Positions 8,562 to 17,604 of a stretch of DNA of 64,000 nt are shown here, piece by piece. The first letter of the stretch is position 1. Each line of letters begins with the position of its first letter. Origin of the DNA: UBA4742 sp037138595 (lineage in GTDB: Bacteria; Actinomycetota; Acidimicrobiia; Acidimicrobiales; Acidimicrobilacustridaceae); contig JBAXIB010000006.1 in NCBI GenBank assembly GCA_037138595.1, positions 62,001 to 126,000 of the forward strand, read 5' to 3'. A program made the translations under genes and the position numbers. Below the pieces are notes generated by a model. The model was not told where the DNA came from, searched no databases, and saw nothing but the letters and a program-made list of their open reading frames with translations.

Positions 8562-9533
8562 ATGAAAGCAGCAGTCAATTACGAACCAGGCGGACCAGAA
8601 GTGCTCCGCTACGAGGACGTCGCGGATCCGACGATCGCAGCCAACGAGGTGTTGGTGGAGATCGAAGCCATCAGCATTGAAGGCGGCGACACCCTCGGCC
8701 GCGGCGAGGCCGAGACATTCGGACAAGCTCATATCGTCGGATATCAAGCCGCCGGAACAGTCGTTGCCGTTGGTGATTCAGTAACTGAACTTCATGAAGG
8801 TGACCGAGTCGTGACCGTAGGCCTCGATGGTTCCCATGCCGAACTTCGCGCGGTGGCTGATGCGTTCTGTTGGGTTATCCCCGATGGCCTAGACACGATA
8901 ACTGCCGCATGCGTACCGATCCCGTTTGGCACCGCTGATGACTGCTTGTTTGAGTTTGGTCATCTCCAATCCGACGAAACCGTTCTCATTCACGCCGGTG
9001 GCAGCGGCGTCGGAATCGCTGCGATTCAACTCGCACATCGAGCAGGTGCAACGGTGATCGCGACCGCTTCGAGCGACGACAAACTCGGGCGGCTCACGGC
9101 GTTCGGTCTCGACCACGGCATTAACTATCTCGATACGGACTTCGCCGACGAGGTCCATCGCTTAACGCATGGACGCGGCGTTGACCTCATCGTCGACTCA
9201 GTTGGCGGCAGCACCCTTCAACAAAGTTTTCGGGCCCTGGCCTATCGAGGCCGGATGATCAGCGTTGGCGATGCTGGCCGACAGTCCGGCATGCCACTCG
9301 ACATTTCGACGCTGCGCCAAAATAACCAAAGCCTTACCGGCGTGTTCTTGGGCGCTGAGCTGTTTCTTGGCGGAGCGCGCGCCCACAATCTCATCGGCGA
9401 TCGAATCGCCGAAGTCGCTACGGGGGCACTCCGTGTGGTGGTGGACCGTCATTTTCCGCTCGCAGAAGCCGCTTCCGCCCACGCCTACATCGAGAGCCGC
9501 CAATCATTTGGGCGAGTCATTCTCGTTCCGTGA
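8562..9533 (+). CDS. Zinc-independent quinone oxidoreductase (MDR family)
   Basis: NADPH-dependent medium-chain dehydrogenase/reductase, 323 residues. The GroES-like N-terminus (KAAVNYEPGGPEVLRYEDV) and the nucleotide-binding turn HAGGSGVGIAAIQLA (AxxGxxG type) match the QOR/zeta-crystallin branch; the catalytic zinc Cys/His ligands of alcohol dehydrogenases are missing. It likely reduces quinones or activated alkenes. Ribosome site GAGGGG before the ATG. The pirin gene follows 15 bp downstream on the same strand but has its own promoter-like box. Confidence 0.92.
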   Translation: MKAAVNYEPGGPEVLRYEDVADPTIAANEVLVEIEAISIEGGDTLGRGEAETFGQAHIVGYQAAGTVVAVGDSVTELHEGDRVVTVGLDGSHAELRAVADAFCWVIPDGLDTITAACVPIPFGTADDCLFEFGHLQSDETVLIHAGGSGVGIAAIQLAHRAGATVIATASSDDKLGRLTAFGLDHGINYLDTDFADEVHRLTHGRGVDLIVDSVGGSTLQQSFRALAYRGRMISVGDAGRQSGMPLDISTLRQNNQSLTGVFLGAELFLGGARAHNLIGDRIAEVATGALRVVVDRHFPLAEAASAHAYIESRQSFGRVILVP

Positions 9534-9536
9534 ACG

Positions 9537-9542
9537 TAACCT
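9537..9542 (+). promoter_or_regulatory. -10 box of the pirin gene (leaderless)
   Basis: TAACCT 6 nt before the ATG at 9549, just after the stop codon of the quinone reductase gene. Confidence 0.5.
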
Positions 9543-9548
9543 CAAACA

Positions 9549-10598
9549 ATGAGTCTTGACCCGAGTGCCCAAGTTGATCCTGTTATCCAAACTGTGCCAC
9601 TCGCTGAGCAGTGGCCGACCGTGGATCCGTTCTTGTTTTGCGCCCACCATGTCGATCACTATCCGTCCGGCAACGACCAGATGGGGCCAGACGCCTCGCT
9701 CCAAGGCCGAAACATCGGAATGGATTTCGAGGGAATCGACGGGTGGCGCATGTATCACGGCAGCATCGTGCCGGGATTTCCCCAACACCCACATCGCGGC
9801 TTTGAAACAGTGACGTTTGTCCGCCATGGTTACGTCGATCATTCTGATTCACTCGGTGCGCAAGCGCGATTCGGTCGCGGCGACGTCCAGTGGCTCACCG
9901 CTGGTTCTGGCGTAGTGCACAGCGAGATGATTCCGATCCTTGACCGCGAACAACCCAACTCGGCTGAGTTTTTTCAGATCTGGCTAAACCTTCCCGCCGC
10001 CAACAAGATGGTCAATCCTGATTTCACCATGTTGTGGGAACACACCATCCCCCGCCACATAAGCATTGACGACGGCGGACGCGCAACCAACGTTACGGTG
10101 ATCGCCGGCACGCTGGAGGACAACGTTCCTCCGCCGCCGCCAATCAACTCGTGGGCTGCTCAACCCGAGTCGGACGTAGCCATTTGGCATCTGTCTGCTG
10201 AGGCCAACGCTTCATGGACTATTCCCGCTGCAGGCCAAAGCGAAACGGTCCGCACGCTCTATGTGTTTGAAGGATCAGCCCAAATTGGCCAGCATGATTT
10301 GGTCGCCGCGGTCGGAACTGTTCTTCATGCGAACCAACCAGTCGACATCACCGCCGGCCCAGCAGGGTACGAGGCAATGATTTTGCAAGGTCGGCCAATT
10401 GACGAACCGGTTGCCCGGTACGGTCCATTCGTCATGAACCAAGAATCGGAAATCCAGCAGGCATTTGCCGACTATCGACGTACACAATTCGGTGGCTGGC
10501 CATGGCCGACTCCCGATCCGGTTCACGATCGTGAGCGCGGTCGTTTCGCCCGCCACGCCGACGGCAGAGTCGATCACGTTGACGCGTTGCAGGACTAA
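9549..10598 (+). CDS. Pirin family protein
   Basis: Bicupin protein, 349 residues. The N-terminal cupin carries the pirin metal-binding pattern HPHRGFETVT and, later, GSGVVHSEM, giving the His and Glu ligands for Fe. Some bacterial pirins have quercetinase activity or act as redox-sensing partners. The unusual part is the length, about 60-100 residues more than YhhW-type pirins, with a long C-terminal cupin. Its stop overlaps the convergent flavoenzyme gene by 4 bp. Pairing with a quinone reductase is suggestive of redox stress handling, but that is inference. Confidence 0.88.
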   Translation: MSLDPSAQVDPVIQTVPLAEQWPTVDPFLFCAHHVDHYPSGNDQMGPDASLQGRNIGMDFEGIDGWRMYHGSIVPGFPQHPHRGFETVTFVRHGYVDHSDSLGAQARFGRGDVQWLTAGSGVVHSEMIPILDREQPNSAEFFQIWLNLPAANKMVNPDFTMLWEHTIPRHISIDDGGRATNVTVIAGTLEDNVPPPPPINSWAAQPESDVAIWHLSAEANASWTIPAAGQSETVRTLYVFEGSAQIGQHDLVAAVGTVLHANQPVDITAGPAGYEAMILQGRPIDEPVARYGPFVMNQESEIQQAFADYRRTQFGGWPWPTPDPVHDRERGRFARHADGRVDHVDALQD

Positions 10599-11725
10599 CT
10601 CGGCAATCGCCACATTGCATGACGCGCAACGTCAGCCGCATCCGCTAACGGCGACTCGGCGAGGTCCGCTGCCAGCCGACCGATGGCCGGTACAAATTTG
10701 AATCCATGGCCCGAGCACGGGGACACGACGACGATGGGGCCTTGGCGGTCAAGAACAAAATGTTCGTCTGGAGTCGACGTAAAGAGGCATGTGTGTGGAT
10801 CAACCGGGGTGGGATCAAGCCCTGGAAACCATGCCGCCACATGTTCAGCGAGTGCCGCGACATCTTCGGTCGAAGGACCAAAAGCCCGATCATTAGGATC
10901 AGCCGAACGGACAGTGTCTTCCAGCCCGACCTTCATCCCGATACCAGGAGCCCACACCGCATAGGAACCAAAGGTGAGCGGGCTTCTGGCATCAATGTGA
11001 TGCAACACGCTTGGCCACGGTGTGGCATCGGCGGCGACCGGGTGAAAATGGGACGGAGTTGCCAGCGTGACGGCCAACGGCGGCAGCGCGACAACATCAG
11101 CGAGTACCTCTCGGACCCAAGCACCCGCCGCGACAACTACGACTGGTGCAGTCCATGAACCATGCGCTGTGGCGATCCGGACCCCCCGGTTTGCGCTGAG
11201 TAACTCGATGTTTTCGACGCAATGGTCGGTCCGAATCTCAGCTCCAGCGGCCACAGCCATCCCATAGAGCGCAGCCACTGACCGATCAGCCGCTACGAAT
11301 CCGCCGTCAGGAGAAAACACGCAACCGTCGACGGTACGAATCCCCGGCCACCGAATCTCGGCTTCTCGCTGCGACAGCCGTTCAAACGGCCGTCGAGATA
11401 GCGCGAGCGATTCAGCTACTTCATCGAGCGCCGCGTGCGAACCGTGGTCAATCTGGCCACATTGGTTCAATAAGATCTCGCCGCATTCTTGTTCCAGAAT
11501 TCGCCACCACGACAAGGCTTGTAACGCGAGTTCGCTATAGCGCGAGTCACGATACGCAACCCGAAAAATTCGGGAATGACCGTGACTCGAACCATTCGCA
11601 TGTCCCATCTCGAATCGTTCTAACAACAACACGTCACGACCATCGCTCGCTAATTGCCAAGCAGTTGACGCGCCCATCGCGCCTCCACCGACAACGATCA
11701 CGTCATGATCAAACTTCTCTCCCAC
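10595..11725 (-). CDS. Monomeric sarcosine oxidase / N-methyl amino acid oxidase-like flavoenzyme
   Basis: FAD-dependent amine oxidase of the DAO superfamily, 376 residues. The N-terminal dinucleotide motif VIVVGGGAMGASTAWQLA is followed by LLERFEMGHANGSSHGHSRIFR, the stretch characteristic of SoxA/MTOX enzymes where FAD is bound. The C-terminal PCSGHGFKFVPAIG matches the covalent-flavin Cys region (C-S/G-H-G-FK) of monomeric sarcosine oxidases. It would oxidise an N-methyl amino acid to the amino acid, formaldehyde and H2O2. GTG start 7 nt after a TAGGGT box. Confidence 0.9.
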   Translation of the reverse strand: MGEKFDHDVIVVGGGAMGASTAWQLASDGRDVLLLERFEMGHANGSSHGHSRIFRVAYRDSRYSELALQALSWWRILEQECGEILLNQCGQIDHGSHAALDEVAESLALSRRPFERLSQREAEIRWPGIRTVDGCVFSPDGGFVAADRSVAALYGMAVAAGAEIRTDHCVENIELLSANRGVRIATAHGSWTAPVVVVAAGAWVREVLADVVALPPLAVTLATPSHFHPVAADATPWPSVLHHIDARSPLTFGSYAVWAPGIGMKVGLEDTVRSADPNDRAFGPSTEDVAALAEHVAAWFPGLDPTPVDPHTCLFTSTPDEHFVLDRQGPIVVVSPCSGHGFKFVPAIGRLAADLAESPLADAADVARHAMWRLPS

Positions 11726-11732
11726 CAGCCTG

Positions 11733-11738
11733 ACCCTA
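11733..11738 (-). promoter_or_regulatory. -10 box of the flavoenzyme gene (leaderless)
   Basis: TAGGGT 7 nt before the GTG at 11725. Confidence 0.5.
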
Positions 11739-11790
11739 CTGCCGACACAACCTTCGACTCACGGCCAACTCATCGGCCATGATGGTCTCC

Positions 11791-12924
11791 ATGGCCGACC
11801 TCGTGACCCCATTTCGAATCGCTGTTCCCCAGGCAGATCTCGACGACCTCAATGCTCGTCTGAAAAACACCCGGTGGCCTGATTCGGAAACAGTCGAAGA
11901 CTGGTCGCAGGGCATGCCGCTGGCCTATACCCAAGAACTCTGTCGTTATTGGGCAACCGACTATGACTGGCGAGCATCCGAAGAACGGCTCAATAGTTTC
12001 GACCAATTCCGCACCGACATCAACGGTTTGGGAATCCACTTCATTCATGTGCGCTCGCCCCACCCTGACGCGATGCCACTTGTCATTACCCACGGCTGGC
12101 CCGGGTCAATCGTCGAGTTTCATAAAGTCATCGGACCACTCGTCGACCCGGTCGCACATGGCGGCGACGCCAACGACGCATTCCATGTCGTTTGCCCCTC
12201 ACTGCCCGGCTACGGCTTTAGCGACAAGCCGAAGGAGCCGGGTTGGAACATTTCACGGATCGCCAAGACTTGGGACCAACTCATGGTGCGTCTTGGTTAC
12301 GACCGTTACTTCGCACAAGGCGGCGACTGGGGCGCGATGGTCACGTCAAGCTTGGGCGTCAACCACAGTGACCACGTCGCCGGCTTGCACCTCAACATGC
12401 CGCTCGCGGTTCCGGACCTTTCACAACCGCTCACCGATGCCGAGCAAGCGTCGATGGACGGATTCGCCAACTACGAACGGTGGGAAGCGGGTTACTCCAA
12501 GCAGCAATCGACTCGCCCCCAGACCGTGGGATACGGGCTTGCCGATTCGCCGGCGGGTCAAGCTGCATGGGTAGTCGAGAAGTTCTGGGCCTGGACCGAT
12601 TCGGACGGGCATCCCGAAAACGTGCTGACCCGCGACGAACTACTCGACAACGTCATGCTCTACTGGCTCCCAGGGGCCGGCGCATCCTCGGCTCGGCTGT
12701 ATTGGGAAAGCTTCGCCGATGTCGACTTCACGCCAATCAACGTGCCGGTTGGGTGTTCGATCTTTCCCAAAGAAATTTTTCGCATGTCGCGGCGCTGGGC
12801 CGAGGGCCGCTTCACCGATCTGCGGTTTTGGAATGAACCGGAAAAGGGTGGGCACTTTGCGGCGTTTGAACAACCTGACATTTGGCTCGACGATGTGCGT
12901 TCCTGTTTCCGCACAATGCGTTAG
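11791..12924 (+). CDS. Epoxide hydrolase (EHN-type alpha/beta hydrolase)
   Basis: 377 residues. An N-terminal EHN domain (PFRIAVPQADLDDLNARLKNTRWP) precedes an alpha/beta hydrolase core with the oxyanion motif HGWPGS at about 101-106, the nucleophile Asp179 in GGDWGAM and the C-terminal His in KGGHFAAFEQP. This matches microsomal-type epoxide hydrolases, which open epoxides to diols. In-frame ATGs also occur at 11779 and 11782; no ribosome site decides, and I chose 11791 because family members begin shortly before the PFRI motif. Confidence 0.9.
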   Translation: MADLVTPFRIAVPQADLDDLNARLKNTRWPDSETVEDWSQGMPLAYTQELCRYWATDYDWRASEERLNSFDQFRTDINGLGIHFIHVRSPHPDAMPLVITHGWPGSIVEFHKVIGPLVDPVAHGGDANDAFHVVCPSLPGYGFSDKPKEPGWNISRIAKTWDQLMVRLGYDRYFAQGGDWGAMVTSSLGVNHSDHVAGLHLNMPLAVPDLSQPLTDAEQASMDGFANYERWEAGYSKQQSTRPQTVGYGLADSPAGQAAWVVEKFWAWTDSDGHPENVLTRDELLDNVMLYWLPGAGASSARLYWESFADVDFTPINVPVGCSIFPKEIFRMSRRWAEGRFTDLRFWNEPEKGGHFAAFEQPDIWLDDVRSCFRTMR

Positions 12925-12984
12925 CCAATTGAGATCTGCACGGCAGTCGCACCATTTGCTGCCAGTCGCCAACGAATAAAACGA

Positions 12985-14040
12985 TCAGGTCATCAGGTGA
13001 CGAGCGGTGTACACGGGAAGATCCAAATAGGTCAGCACGCCAGGTTCGGCTTCGATGACCGCCGGAATAGCGTTGATCACGTGGGCAGCCGTGGCCATGC
13101 AGCCGGCCCAGTTGTGGTCGCCATGCGCAGACGAAATCTCGAGTTCAAGCTTCATCGACGGCTCGCCTTCGATCACGATTCGGTAGCCCTGTCCTTGCGG
13201 CCAGTTCGGCGCGTCGTTGTCCCGCAATCGGGTCACGTGCTCAACGACAATGCGAGCTTGTCCGCCGACCATCCCGCGAATCTCGAAATGCATGCCCGAA
13301 ATGCCCCCGACCGGAATCGGGCCTGAAGCAATAGAGAATGCCTCGTCGGCATAGATAATTTCGTGCCATTCCGTGATGGCATCGAGCTGTATATCGAGTG
13401 CGGCCGCGACCATCTCAACAACCGGTCCCCAGGCCAAAGCGATTGAACCCGGTGCAAGCAACAACGATGTCGTGGTATCGGGTTTTCCGAAACCCATAAT
13501 TTCGAACATCGTGAACGGGTTGTTCCAGGTGTCGTAATTGATGATCTCCATCATGCGAACGGTTTGCACTTCGGTACACATCGCCATAGCCGGAATCGCC
13601 AGACCAGCATTACCAAAACCTGGATCAATGCCCGAAGTGTAGAACGAGGTACCACCTTCAACGCATGCTGCTTGCAAACGTTCGTAAACACCTACACCTG
13701 CGGCAAGTGGAAAAAGTAACGGGACATAGGAGGTGTTCACAACGTTGCAACCCGCTGCCAACATTCCACAAATGTCGTCGATCACACCGTCGGGCCGTAC
13801 ATCGGAATTGGCCATATAAACAATGCAATCAGCATCAGAATCATGAATGAGCGACTCACCATCTTGAGTTGCGAGCACTCCTACTGGGCTTGAGCCACAA
13901 ATCTCGCCGGCATCTCGTCCGACCTTGTCATCGGAATGAACCCAAAGGCCAACCAGGTCAAGATCAGGGTGGGCGGCGATTGCTGGCACCGAATGAATGC
14001 CAACCGTTCCTGTTGCCCATTGCACGACGCGATAACTCAT
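12985..14040 (-). CDS. DapB-like NAD(P)-dependent dehydrogenase
   Basis: 351 residues with an N-terminal Rossmann motif (VVQWATGTVGIHSVPAI) and a C-terminal domain like dihydrodipicolinate reductase. The family is abundant in mycobacteria and related Actinobacteria, annotated as DapB-like or 2,4-diaminopentanoate-dehydrogenase-like; it is too divergent and long to be the lysine enzyme. Substrate unknown. The start at 14040 has a good ribosome site (GAAAGGA); an upstream ATG at 14124 would overlap the fucosidase stop and lacks one. Confidence 0.82.
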   Translation of the reverse strand: MSYRVVQWATGTVGIHSVPAIAAHPDLDLVGLWVHSDDKVGRDAGEICGSSPVGVLATQDGESLIHDSDADCIVYMANSDVRPDGVIDDICGMLAAGCNVVNTSYVPLLFPLAAGVGVYERLQAACVEGGTSFYTSGIDPGFGNAGLAIPAMAMCTEVQTVRMMEIINYDTWNNPFTMFEIMGFGKPDTTTSLLLAPGSIALAWGPVVEMVAAALDIQLDAITEWHEIIYADEAFSIASGPIPVGGISGMHFEIRGMVGGQARIVVEHVTRLRDNDAPNWPQGQGYRIVIEGEPSMKLELEISSAHGDHNWAGCMATAAHVINAIPAVIEAEPGVLTYLDLPVYTARHLMT

Positions 14041-14117
14041 GGCGTTTCCTTTCGTGATCCCGCTCGTCGCCTTCAACGGCGGCGGGTGTCTTGCTGATCG
14101 AACGAATTCCGTTCCCG

Positions 14118-15605
14118 TTAACAATCCGGCCGAGCATCTACGTTGTGCAACACAACCACGATCGGTTCGGTCGCGGAAATCGGCTGGTCGAGCGTTATGA
14201 CTAACCCAGCAGGTGTCGCTTCGAAACGCAATGGATCGCCATTGATGTTGGTCACCGAGGTCGACACATTGGCGCGCACCTCAGACAACGTGACTGATCG
14301 GTTCGGGGCTGCGGTGTCGTTGTCCTCTGCCGGCTCGGTTAGTCGTAAGAACGCGAACACGGTGGAATCTCGCGCCGTGTAGCGCAATTCGATTCCACCT
14401 GGGGATTCGCCTTGCGGATACACCCACGGTCGAGTGGCAAACAATGCGCTATTCACGTCATCGGTGAAATCGCTCAGCCAGGTGAGTCGCTGCAACTGTG
14501 CATCGGCAATGGTGGCATCTTCGCCCCTGGGTCCAACATTAAGCAGCAGGTTTCCGCCCTTGGCTGCAATATCGGTAAGCGACCACAGCAATTCCCGTTG
14601 GGTCAAAAAGTGCTTTTCGTCCGACATCCGATTGTGGCCAAAGCTCAAATCGATGCCTCGCACGCACTCCCATGGAGTCGGCTGCACAGAATCGAACACC
14701 GTGTATTCGGGCGTTCGAACGTCGAACATCGGGGGTGTCGGCGGAACGATTCCTTTGTCTTGAGCTGCATTACGTGCCGACATCCGATCAAGAAATGCCC
14801 GACCGGGACGACTCTTCGCCGCCCGCCAAAGAGGTGACCACGGCATAAAACGATCGTTGATGACGCCATCGGGGACCGCCGCGTAATACTCATTGATTAG
14901 CACGGCAAGTTGGGTTGCCGGTGCCGGCCAAGAGATGTCATTCCACAAAACACTTGGTTGGTAGCGGTCAATCAGTTCGCGCACATGGGCTTCGGCATAG
15001 GCGATGTAATCACCGCGCGGCTGAGCTTCAAGCAAATCACTGAATGCGCCAATCGGATGATCATTGAACGTCCAGTCGAGTCCGCCGGAGTAGTAGACGC
15101 CGAACCGCAAACCGCGGGCGCGCACCGCTTCGGCTAACTCGCCAACCACATCACGCCGCGAGTGGAAACCCGGCCGATGAGGATTCGGGACATCAGTTGG
15201 CCAGAGGCAATAGCCGTCATGATGCTTGGTAACTAAAACGATATAGCGCGCCCCTGATGCCGCGAACCGTTCAGCCCATGCTGCTGGATCCCAATTGTCG
15301 AGCGCGGACTCCCAGTCGGCGGCAAAGTCGTGATAGTCGCGACTTCCATAGATCGCTGCATGGTGTTGAGCCACTGGACTATCGGGAAACCGCAGCGAAT
15401 TTTCATACCATTCCGAATACGGTGACCACGCCATTGCGTGTGGATCCCGGCTCGCCATAAGCGTGCCGATCTCGCTATCGACAGGGGCAAATGCCGGAAC
15501 CGACGCGGGAGTCCAATGAACGAAAATGCCGAATTTGGCATCGCTCCACCACGCTGGCACCCGATGACGTCGAACTGCTTTTACATCCTTGCGGGTTCCA
15601 GTCAC
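14118..15605 (-). CDS. Alpha-L-fucosidase (GH29)
   Basis: Retaining glycoside hydrolase of about 495 residues. VPAWWSDAKFGIFVHWTPASVPAFAP opens the GH29 barrel, ARYIVLVTKHHDGYCLWPT carries the substrate-binding His pair, and the nucleophile Asp (about 223) lies in SVLWNDISWP. A beta-sandwich-like C-terminal part ends the protein. No signal peptide is visible, so it may act in the cytoplasm on imported fucosides. The GTG at 15605 lies 7 nt after the stop of the upstream membrane-protein gene; an ATG 66 nt further upstream is possible. It is the last gene of the ABC transporter operon, which may hint at a role in carbohydrate use. Confidence 0.9.
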   Translation of the reverse strand: MTGTRKDVKAVRRHRVPAWWSDAKFGIFVHWTPASVPAFAPVDSEIGTLMASRDPHAMAWSPYSEWYENSLRFPDSPVAQHHAAIYGSRDYHDFAADWESALDNWDPAAWAERFAASGARYIVLVTKHHDGYCLWPTDVPNPHRPGFHSRRDVVGELAEAVRARGLRFGVYYSGGLDWTFNDHPIGAFSDLLEAQPRGDYIAYAEAHVRELIDRYQPSVLWNDISWPAPATQLAVLINEYYAAVPDGVINDRFMPWSPLWRAAKSRPGRAFLDRMSARNAAQDKGIVPPTPPMFDVRTPEYTVFDSVQPTPWECVRGIDLSFGHNRMSDEKHFLTQRELLWSLTDIAAKGGNLLLNVGPRGEDATIADAQLQRLTWLSDFTDDVNSALFATRPWVYPQGESPGGIELRYTARDSTVFAFLRLTEPAEDNDTAAPNRSVTLSEVRANVSTSVTNINGDPLRFEATPAGLVITLDQPISATEPIVVVLHNVDARPDC

Positions 15606-15612
15606 GTGAAAA

Positions 15613-16059
15613 TCAGGTCTCGCTGGCAGGAGTTTCCGAGATCGGATCAGCCATTGCATGCGCAGGGGCACGAGTCGGCGCTGCGCTCATCGGCGAAGCT
15701 GCCGTGGTCGTCCCCCCGAGCGTTTCGATCAATCGATCGGTCTGCGCTTGGCTCTCATAGGACAGCCGCGCCAACCAAAACCGCAAAAACTGGGCAAAGG
15801 AATAGCGCACGAATAGCGCACCACCAGCCACTGTCAGCGTGAGTCCGATAATGGCCGTAATCGTTGCGTCATTTTGTACCAACGGATCAATCGTGCCGTG
15901 GCTGGTGAAAAATCCGACGAGTGTGAGTAATGGCCCGATAAGCAACAGCACTGCCCCCAGCACCGCAAAGACCCGATCGCGACCTGATGCAGGATCAGCC
16001 ACGCTCATCTTTGAAATCTCAGTTTTAAACTGCTCCACACGATCATCCTGATTCATCAT
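15613..16059 (-). CDS. Small two-helix membrane protein in ABC operon
   Basis: 148 residues, unrecognised. A charged N-terminus is followed by two membrane helices (roughly 34-54 and 67-90) and a soluble C-terminus rich in Ala, Pro and Thr. Ribosome site AGGGG about 8 nt before the ATG at 16059. It follows the LivF gene by 46 bp and is tightly followed by the fucosidase gene, so it is probably co-transcribed with the transporter; an accessory role is only a guess. Confidence 0.7.
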   Translation of the reverse strand: MMNQDDRVEQFKTEISKMSVADPASGRDRVFAVLGAVLLLIGPLLTLVGFFTSHGTIDPLVQNDATITAIIGLTLTVAGGALFVRYSFAQFLRFWLARLSYESQAQTDRLIETLGGTTTAASPMSAAPTRAPAHAMADPISETPASET

Positions 16060-16105
16060 GTCTGTTCCCCTCACTTGTCTTGCATCGAATTCGCCCTAGC
16101 GGTCG

Positions 16106-16873
16106 TTAGTTCCCAAGATAGGTCTTGGACAGCGTCGCCTCGATCGCCGCAGGATCGCCCTCGGCGACGATGCGACCACCGGACATCACCGCGGCCCTAC
16201 TTGCGATACCGAGAACGATTGACGCGAACTGTTCCACAATGACGATGGTTATGCCATCGGAAGCAACTTGAGCAACCATGGCATAGAGCTGTTCGACGAC
16301 CAATGGAGCGAGGCCCATTGAAAGTTCATCGAGCAATAAGACGGCTGGATTCGTGACCAGACCGCGAGCCAATGCGAGCATCTGTTGCTCGCCGCCCGAG
16401 AGCGTGCCCGCAATTTGGGAGCGGCGATCAGCCAACTTTGGGAAATGGTCGAATGCGCTTGACTCGATTTGGCGAAGGCGAGCGCCGCGTGCGCCGTAGG
16501 TCATCATCCACAAGTTCTCGTGGACCGTCAGATTGGGAAAGATGCCTCGCCCTTCGGGGATGAGGCACAACCCGGCCCGTGCAAGATCTTCCGGCGACGC
16601 ACCGTTCACCCTTCGACCGGCAACGGTCAAGTCACCCGAAAGGATCGGATGCAATCCAGCGATCAATCGCAACATGGTCGATTTTCCCGCACCATTTGGC
16701 CCCAGAACAGCCAATACTTGACCGGCGGCTACCGACAGTTCGACCCCGTGAAGCACGTTGATGCCGTCATAACCCGCATGCACATTACGAAGCTCAATGA
16801 GCGGACCACGATCAGTAGCTCGACGGTTATCGGCGCTGAGCATCGGCGCAGGCATGGGCGCAATATCGGTCAT
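16106..16873 (-). CDS. livF: Branched-chain amino acid-type ABC transporter ATPase (LivF-like)
   Basis: ABC ATPase of 255 residues with Walker A GPNGAGKST, signature LSGGEQQML, Walker B VLLLDELSMGL and the H-loop region replaced by the Gln-containing IVEQFAS typical of LivF. RRVNGASPEDLARAGLCLIPEGRGIFPNLTV is the LivF-specific Q-loop neighbourhood. ATG overlaps the stop of the LivG gene (4 nt). With LivG it powers the fused permease upstream. Confidence 0.94.
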   Translation of the reverse strand: MTDIAPMPAPMLSADNRRATDRGPLIELRNVHAGYDGINVLHGVELSVAAGQVLAVLGPNGAGKSTMLRLIAGLHPILSGDLTVAGRRVNGASPEDLARAGLCLIPEGRGIFPNLTVHENLWMMTYGARGARLRQIESSAFDHFPKLADRRSQIAGTLSGGEQQMLALARGLVTNPAVLLLDELSMGLAPLVVEQLYAMVAQVASDGITIVIVEQFASIVLGIASRAAVMSGGRIVAEGDPAAIEATLSKTYLGN

Positions 16874-17604
16874 GACGGTTCAGCCAATGCGCCGAGATAC
16901 GCCTCGCGAACGGCAGGATCGGCTTGGATCTGCGCTGGAGTACCAACCGAGAGCATGCGGCCGAAGTCCAAGACGTTGATGGTGTCACACACCGACATCA
17001 CGAGTTGCACGTCATGTTCAACCAATACCACCGCGACTCCGTTGTTCGCGAGATCACGCAGCAACGTTGCGAACTTTTCGGTCTCGCTATCGTCTTGTCC
17101 GGCGGCGGGTTCATCGAGCAGCAACACCCGAGGGTCACACGCGAGCGCACGCGCGAGTTCAACGAGGCGAGCTTGGCCAGTAGGGACTGCGGTGACTCGC
17201 AGGTCCGCAACATCGAGAAGTCCAACCCGCCGCAAAATCTCGTCCACCCGAGCAGCGGGATCTGTTTTGACTTTGGACCAACCCCGATAAATGTCGGCAG
17301 CAACGCGGACATTGTCGCGGACGCTCAGCATCGTGAATAACTCAAGCCGTTGGAACGTGCGCGCTAAACCAGCACGAGCGCGTTTCGTTGGATTGGCACG
17401 CGACATGTCGCGGCCGTCAATGAACACGTGACCAGAAGTCGGCGCTTGCAGACCGCTGATCACGTTGAACATGGTGGTCTTGCCCGCCCCATTGGGACCA
17501 ATGAGGCCGGTGATCTGACCTGCTTCGGCGGCGATCGAAACCTCGTCGAGCGCAACATTTCCGCCGAACTGAACTGTCACGGACTGGACCTCAAGTAGCG
17601 GCAT
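16870..17604 (-). CDS. livG: Branched-chain amino acid-type ABC transporter ATPase (LivG-like)
   Basis: 244-residue ABC ATPase. Walker A GPNGAGKTT, Q-loop TFQRLELFTMLSVRDNV (LivG-like), and Walker B VLLLDEPAAGQDDSE are present; the signature region reads VPTGQARLVELARAL, where the usual LSGG is degenerate (PTGQ). The ATG at 17604 overlaps the permease stop by 14 nt, and an upstream TTG/ATG is not needed. Degeneration of the LSGG motif in one of the two ATPases is worth noting. Confidence 0.92.
   Translation of the reverse strand: MPLLEVQSVTVQFGGNVALDEVSIAAEAGQITGLIGPNGAGKTTMFNVISGLQAPTSGHVFIDGRDMSRANPTKRARAGLARTFQRLELFTMLSVRDNVRVAADIYRGWSKVKTDPAARVDEILRRVGLLDVADLRVTAVPTGQARLVELARALACDPRVLLLDEPAAGQDDSETEKFATLLRDLANNGVAVVLVEHDVQLVMSVCDTINVLDFGRMLSVGTPAQIQADPAVREAYLGALAEPS

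Noticed and set aside
14412..14837. Open frame on the plus strand opposite the fucosidase
   Set aside because: Antisense to a well-supported GH29 gene, with no recognisable product.
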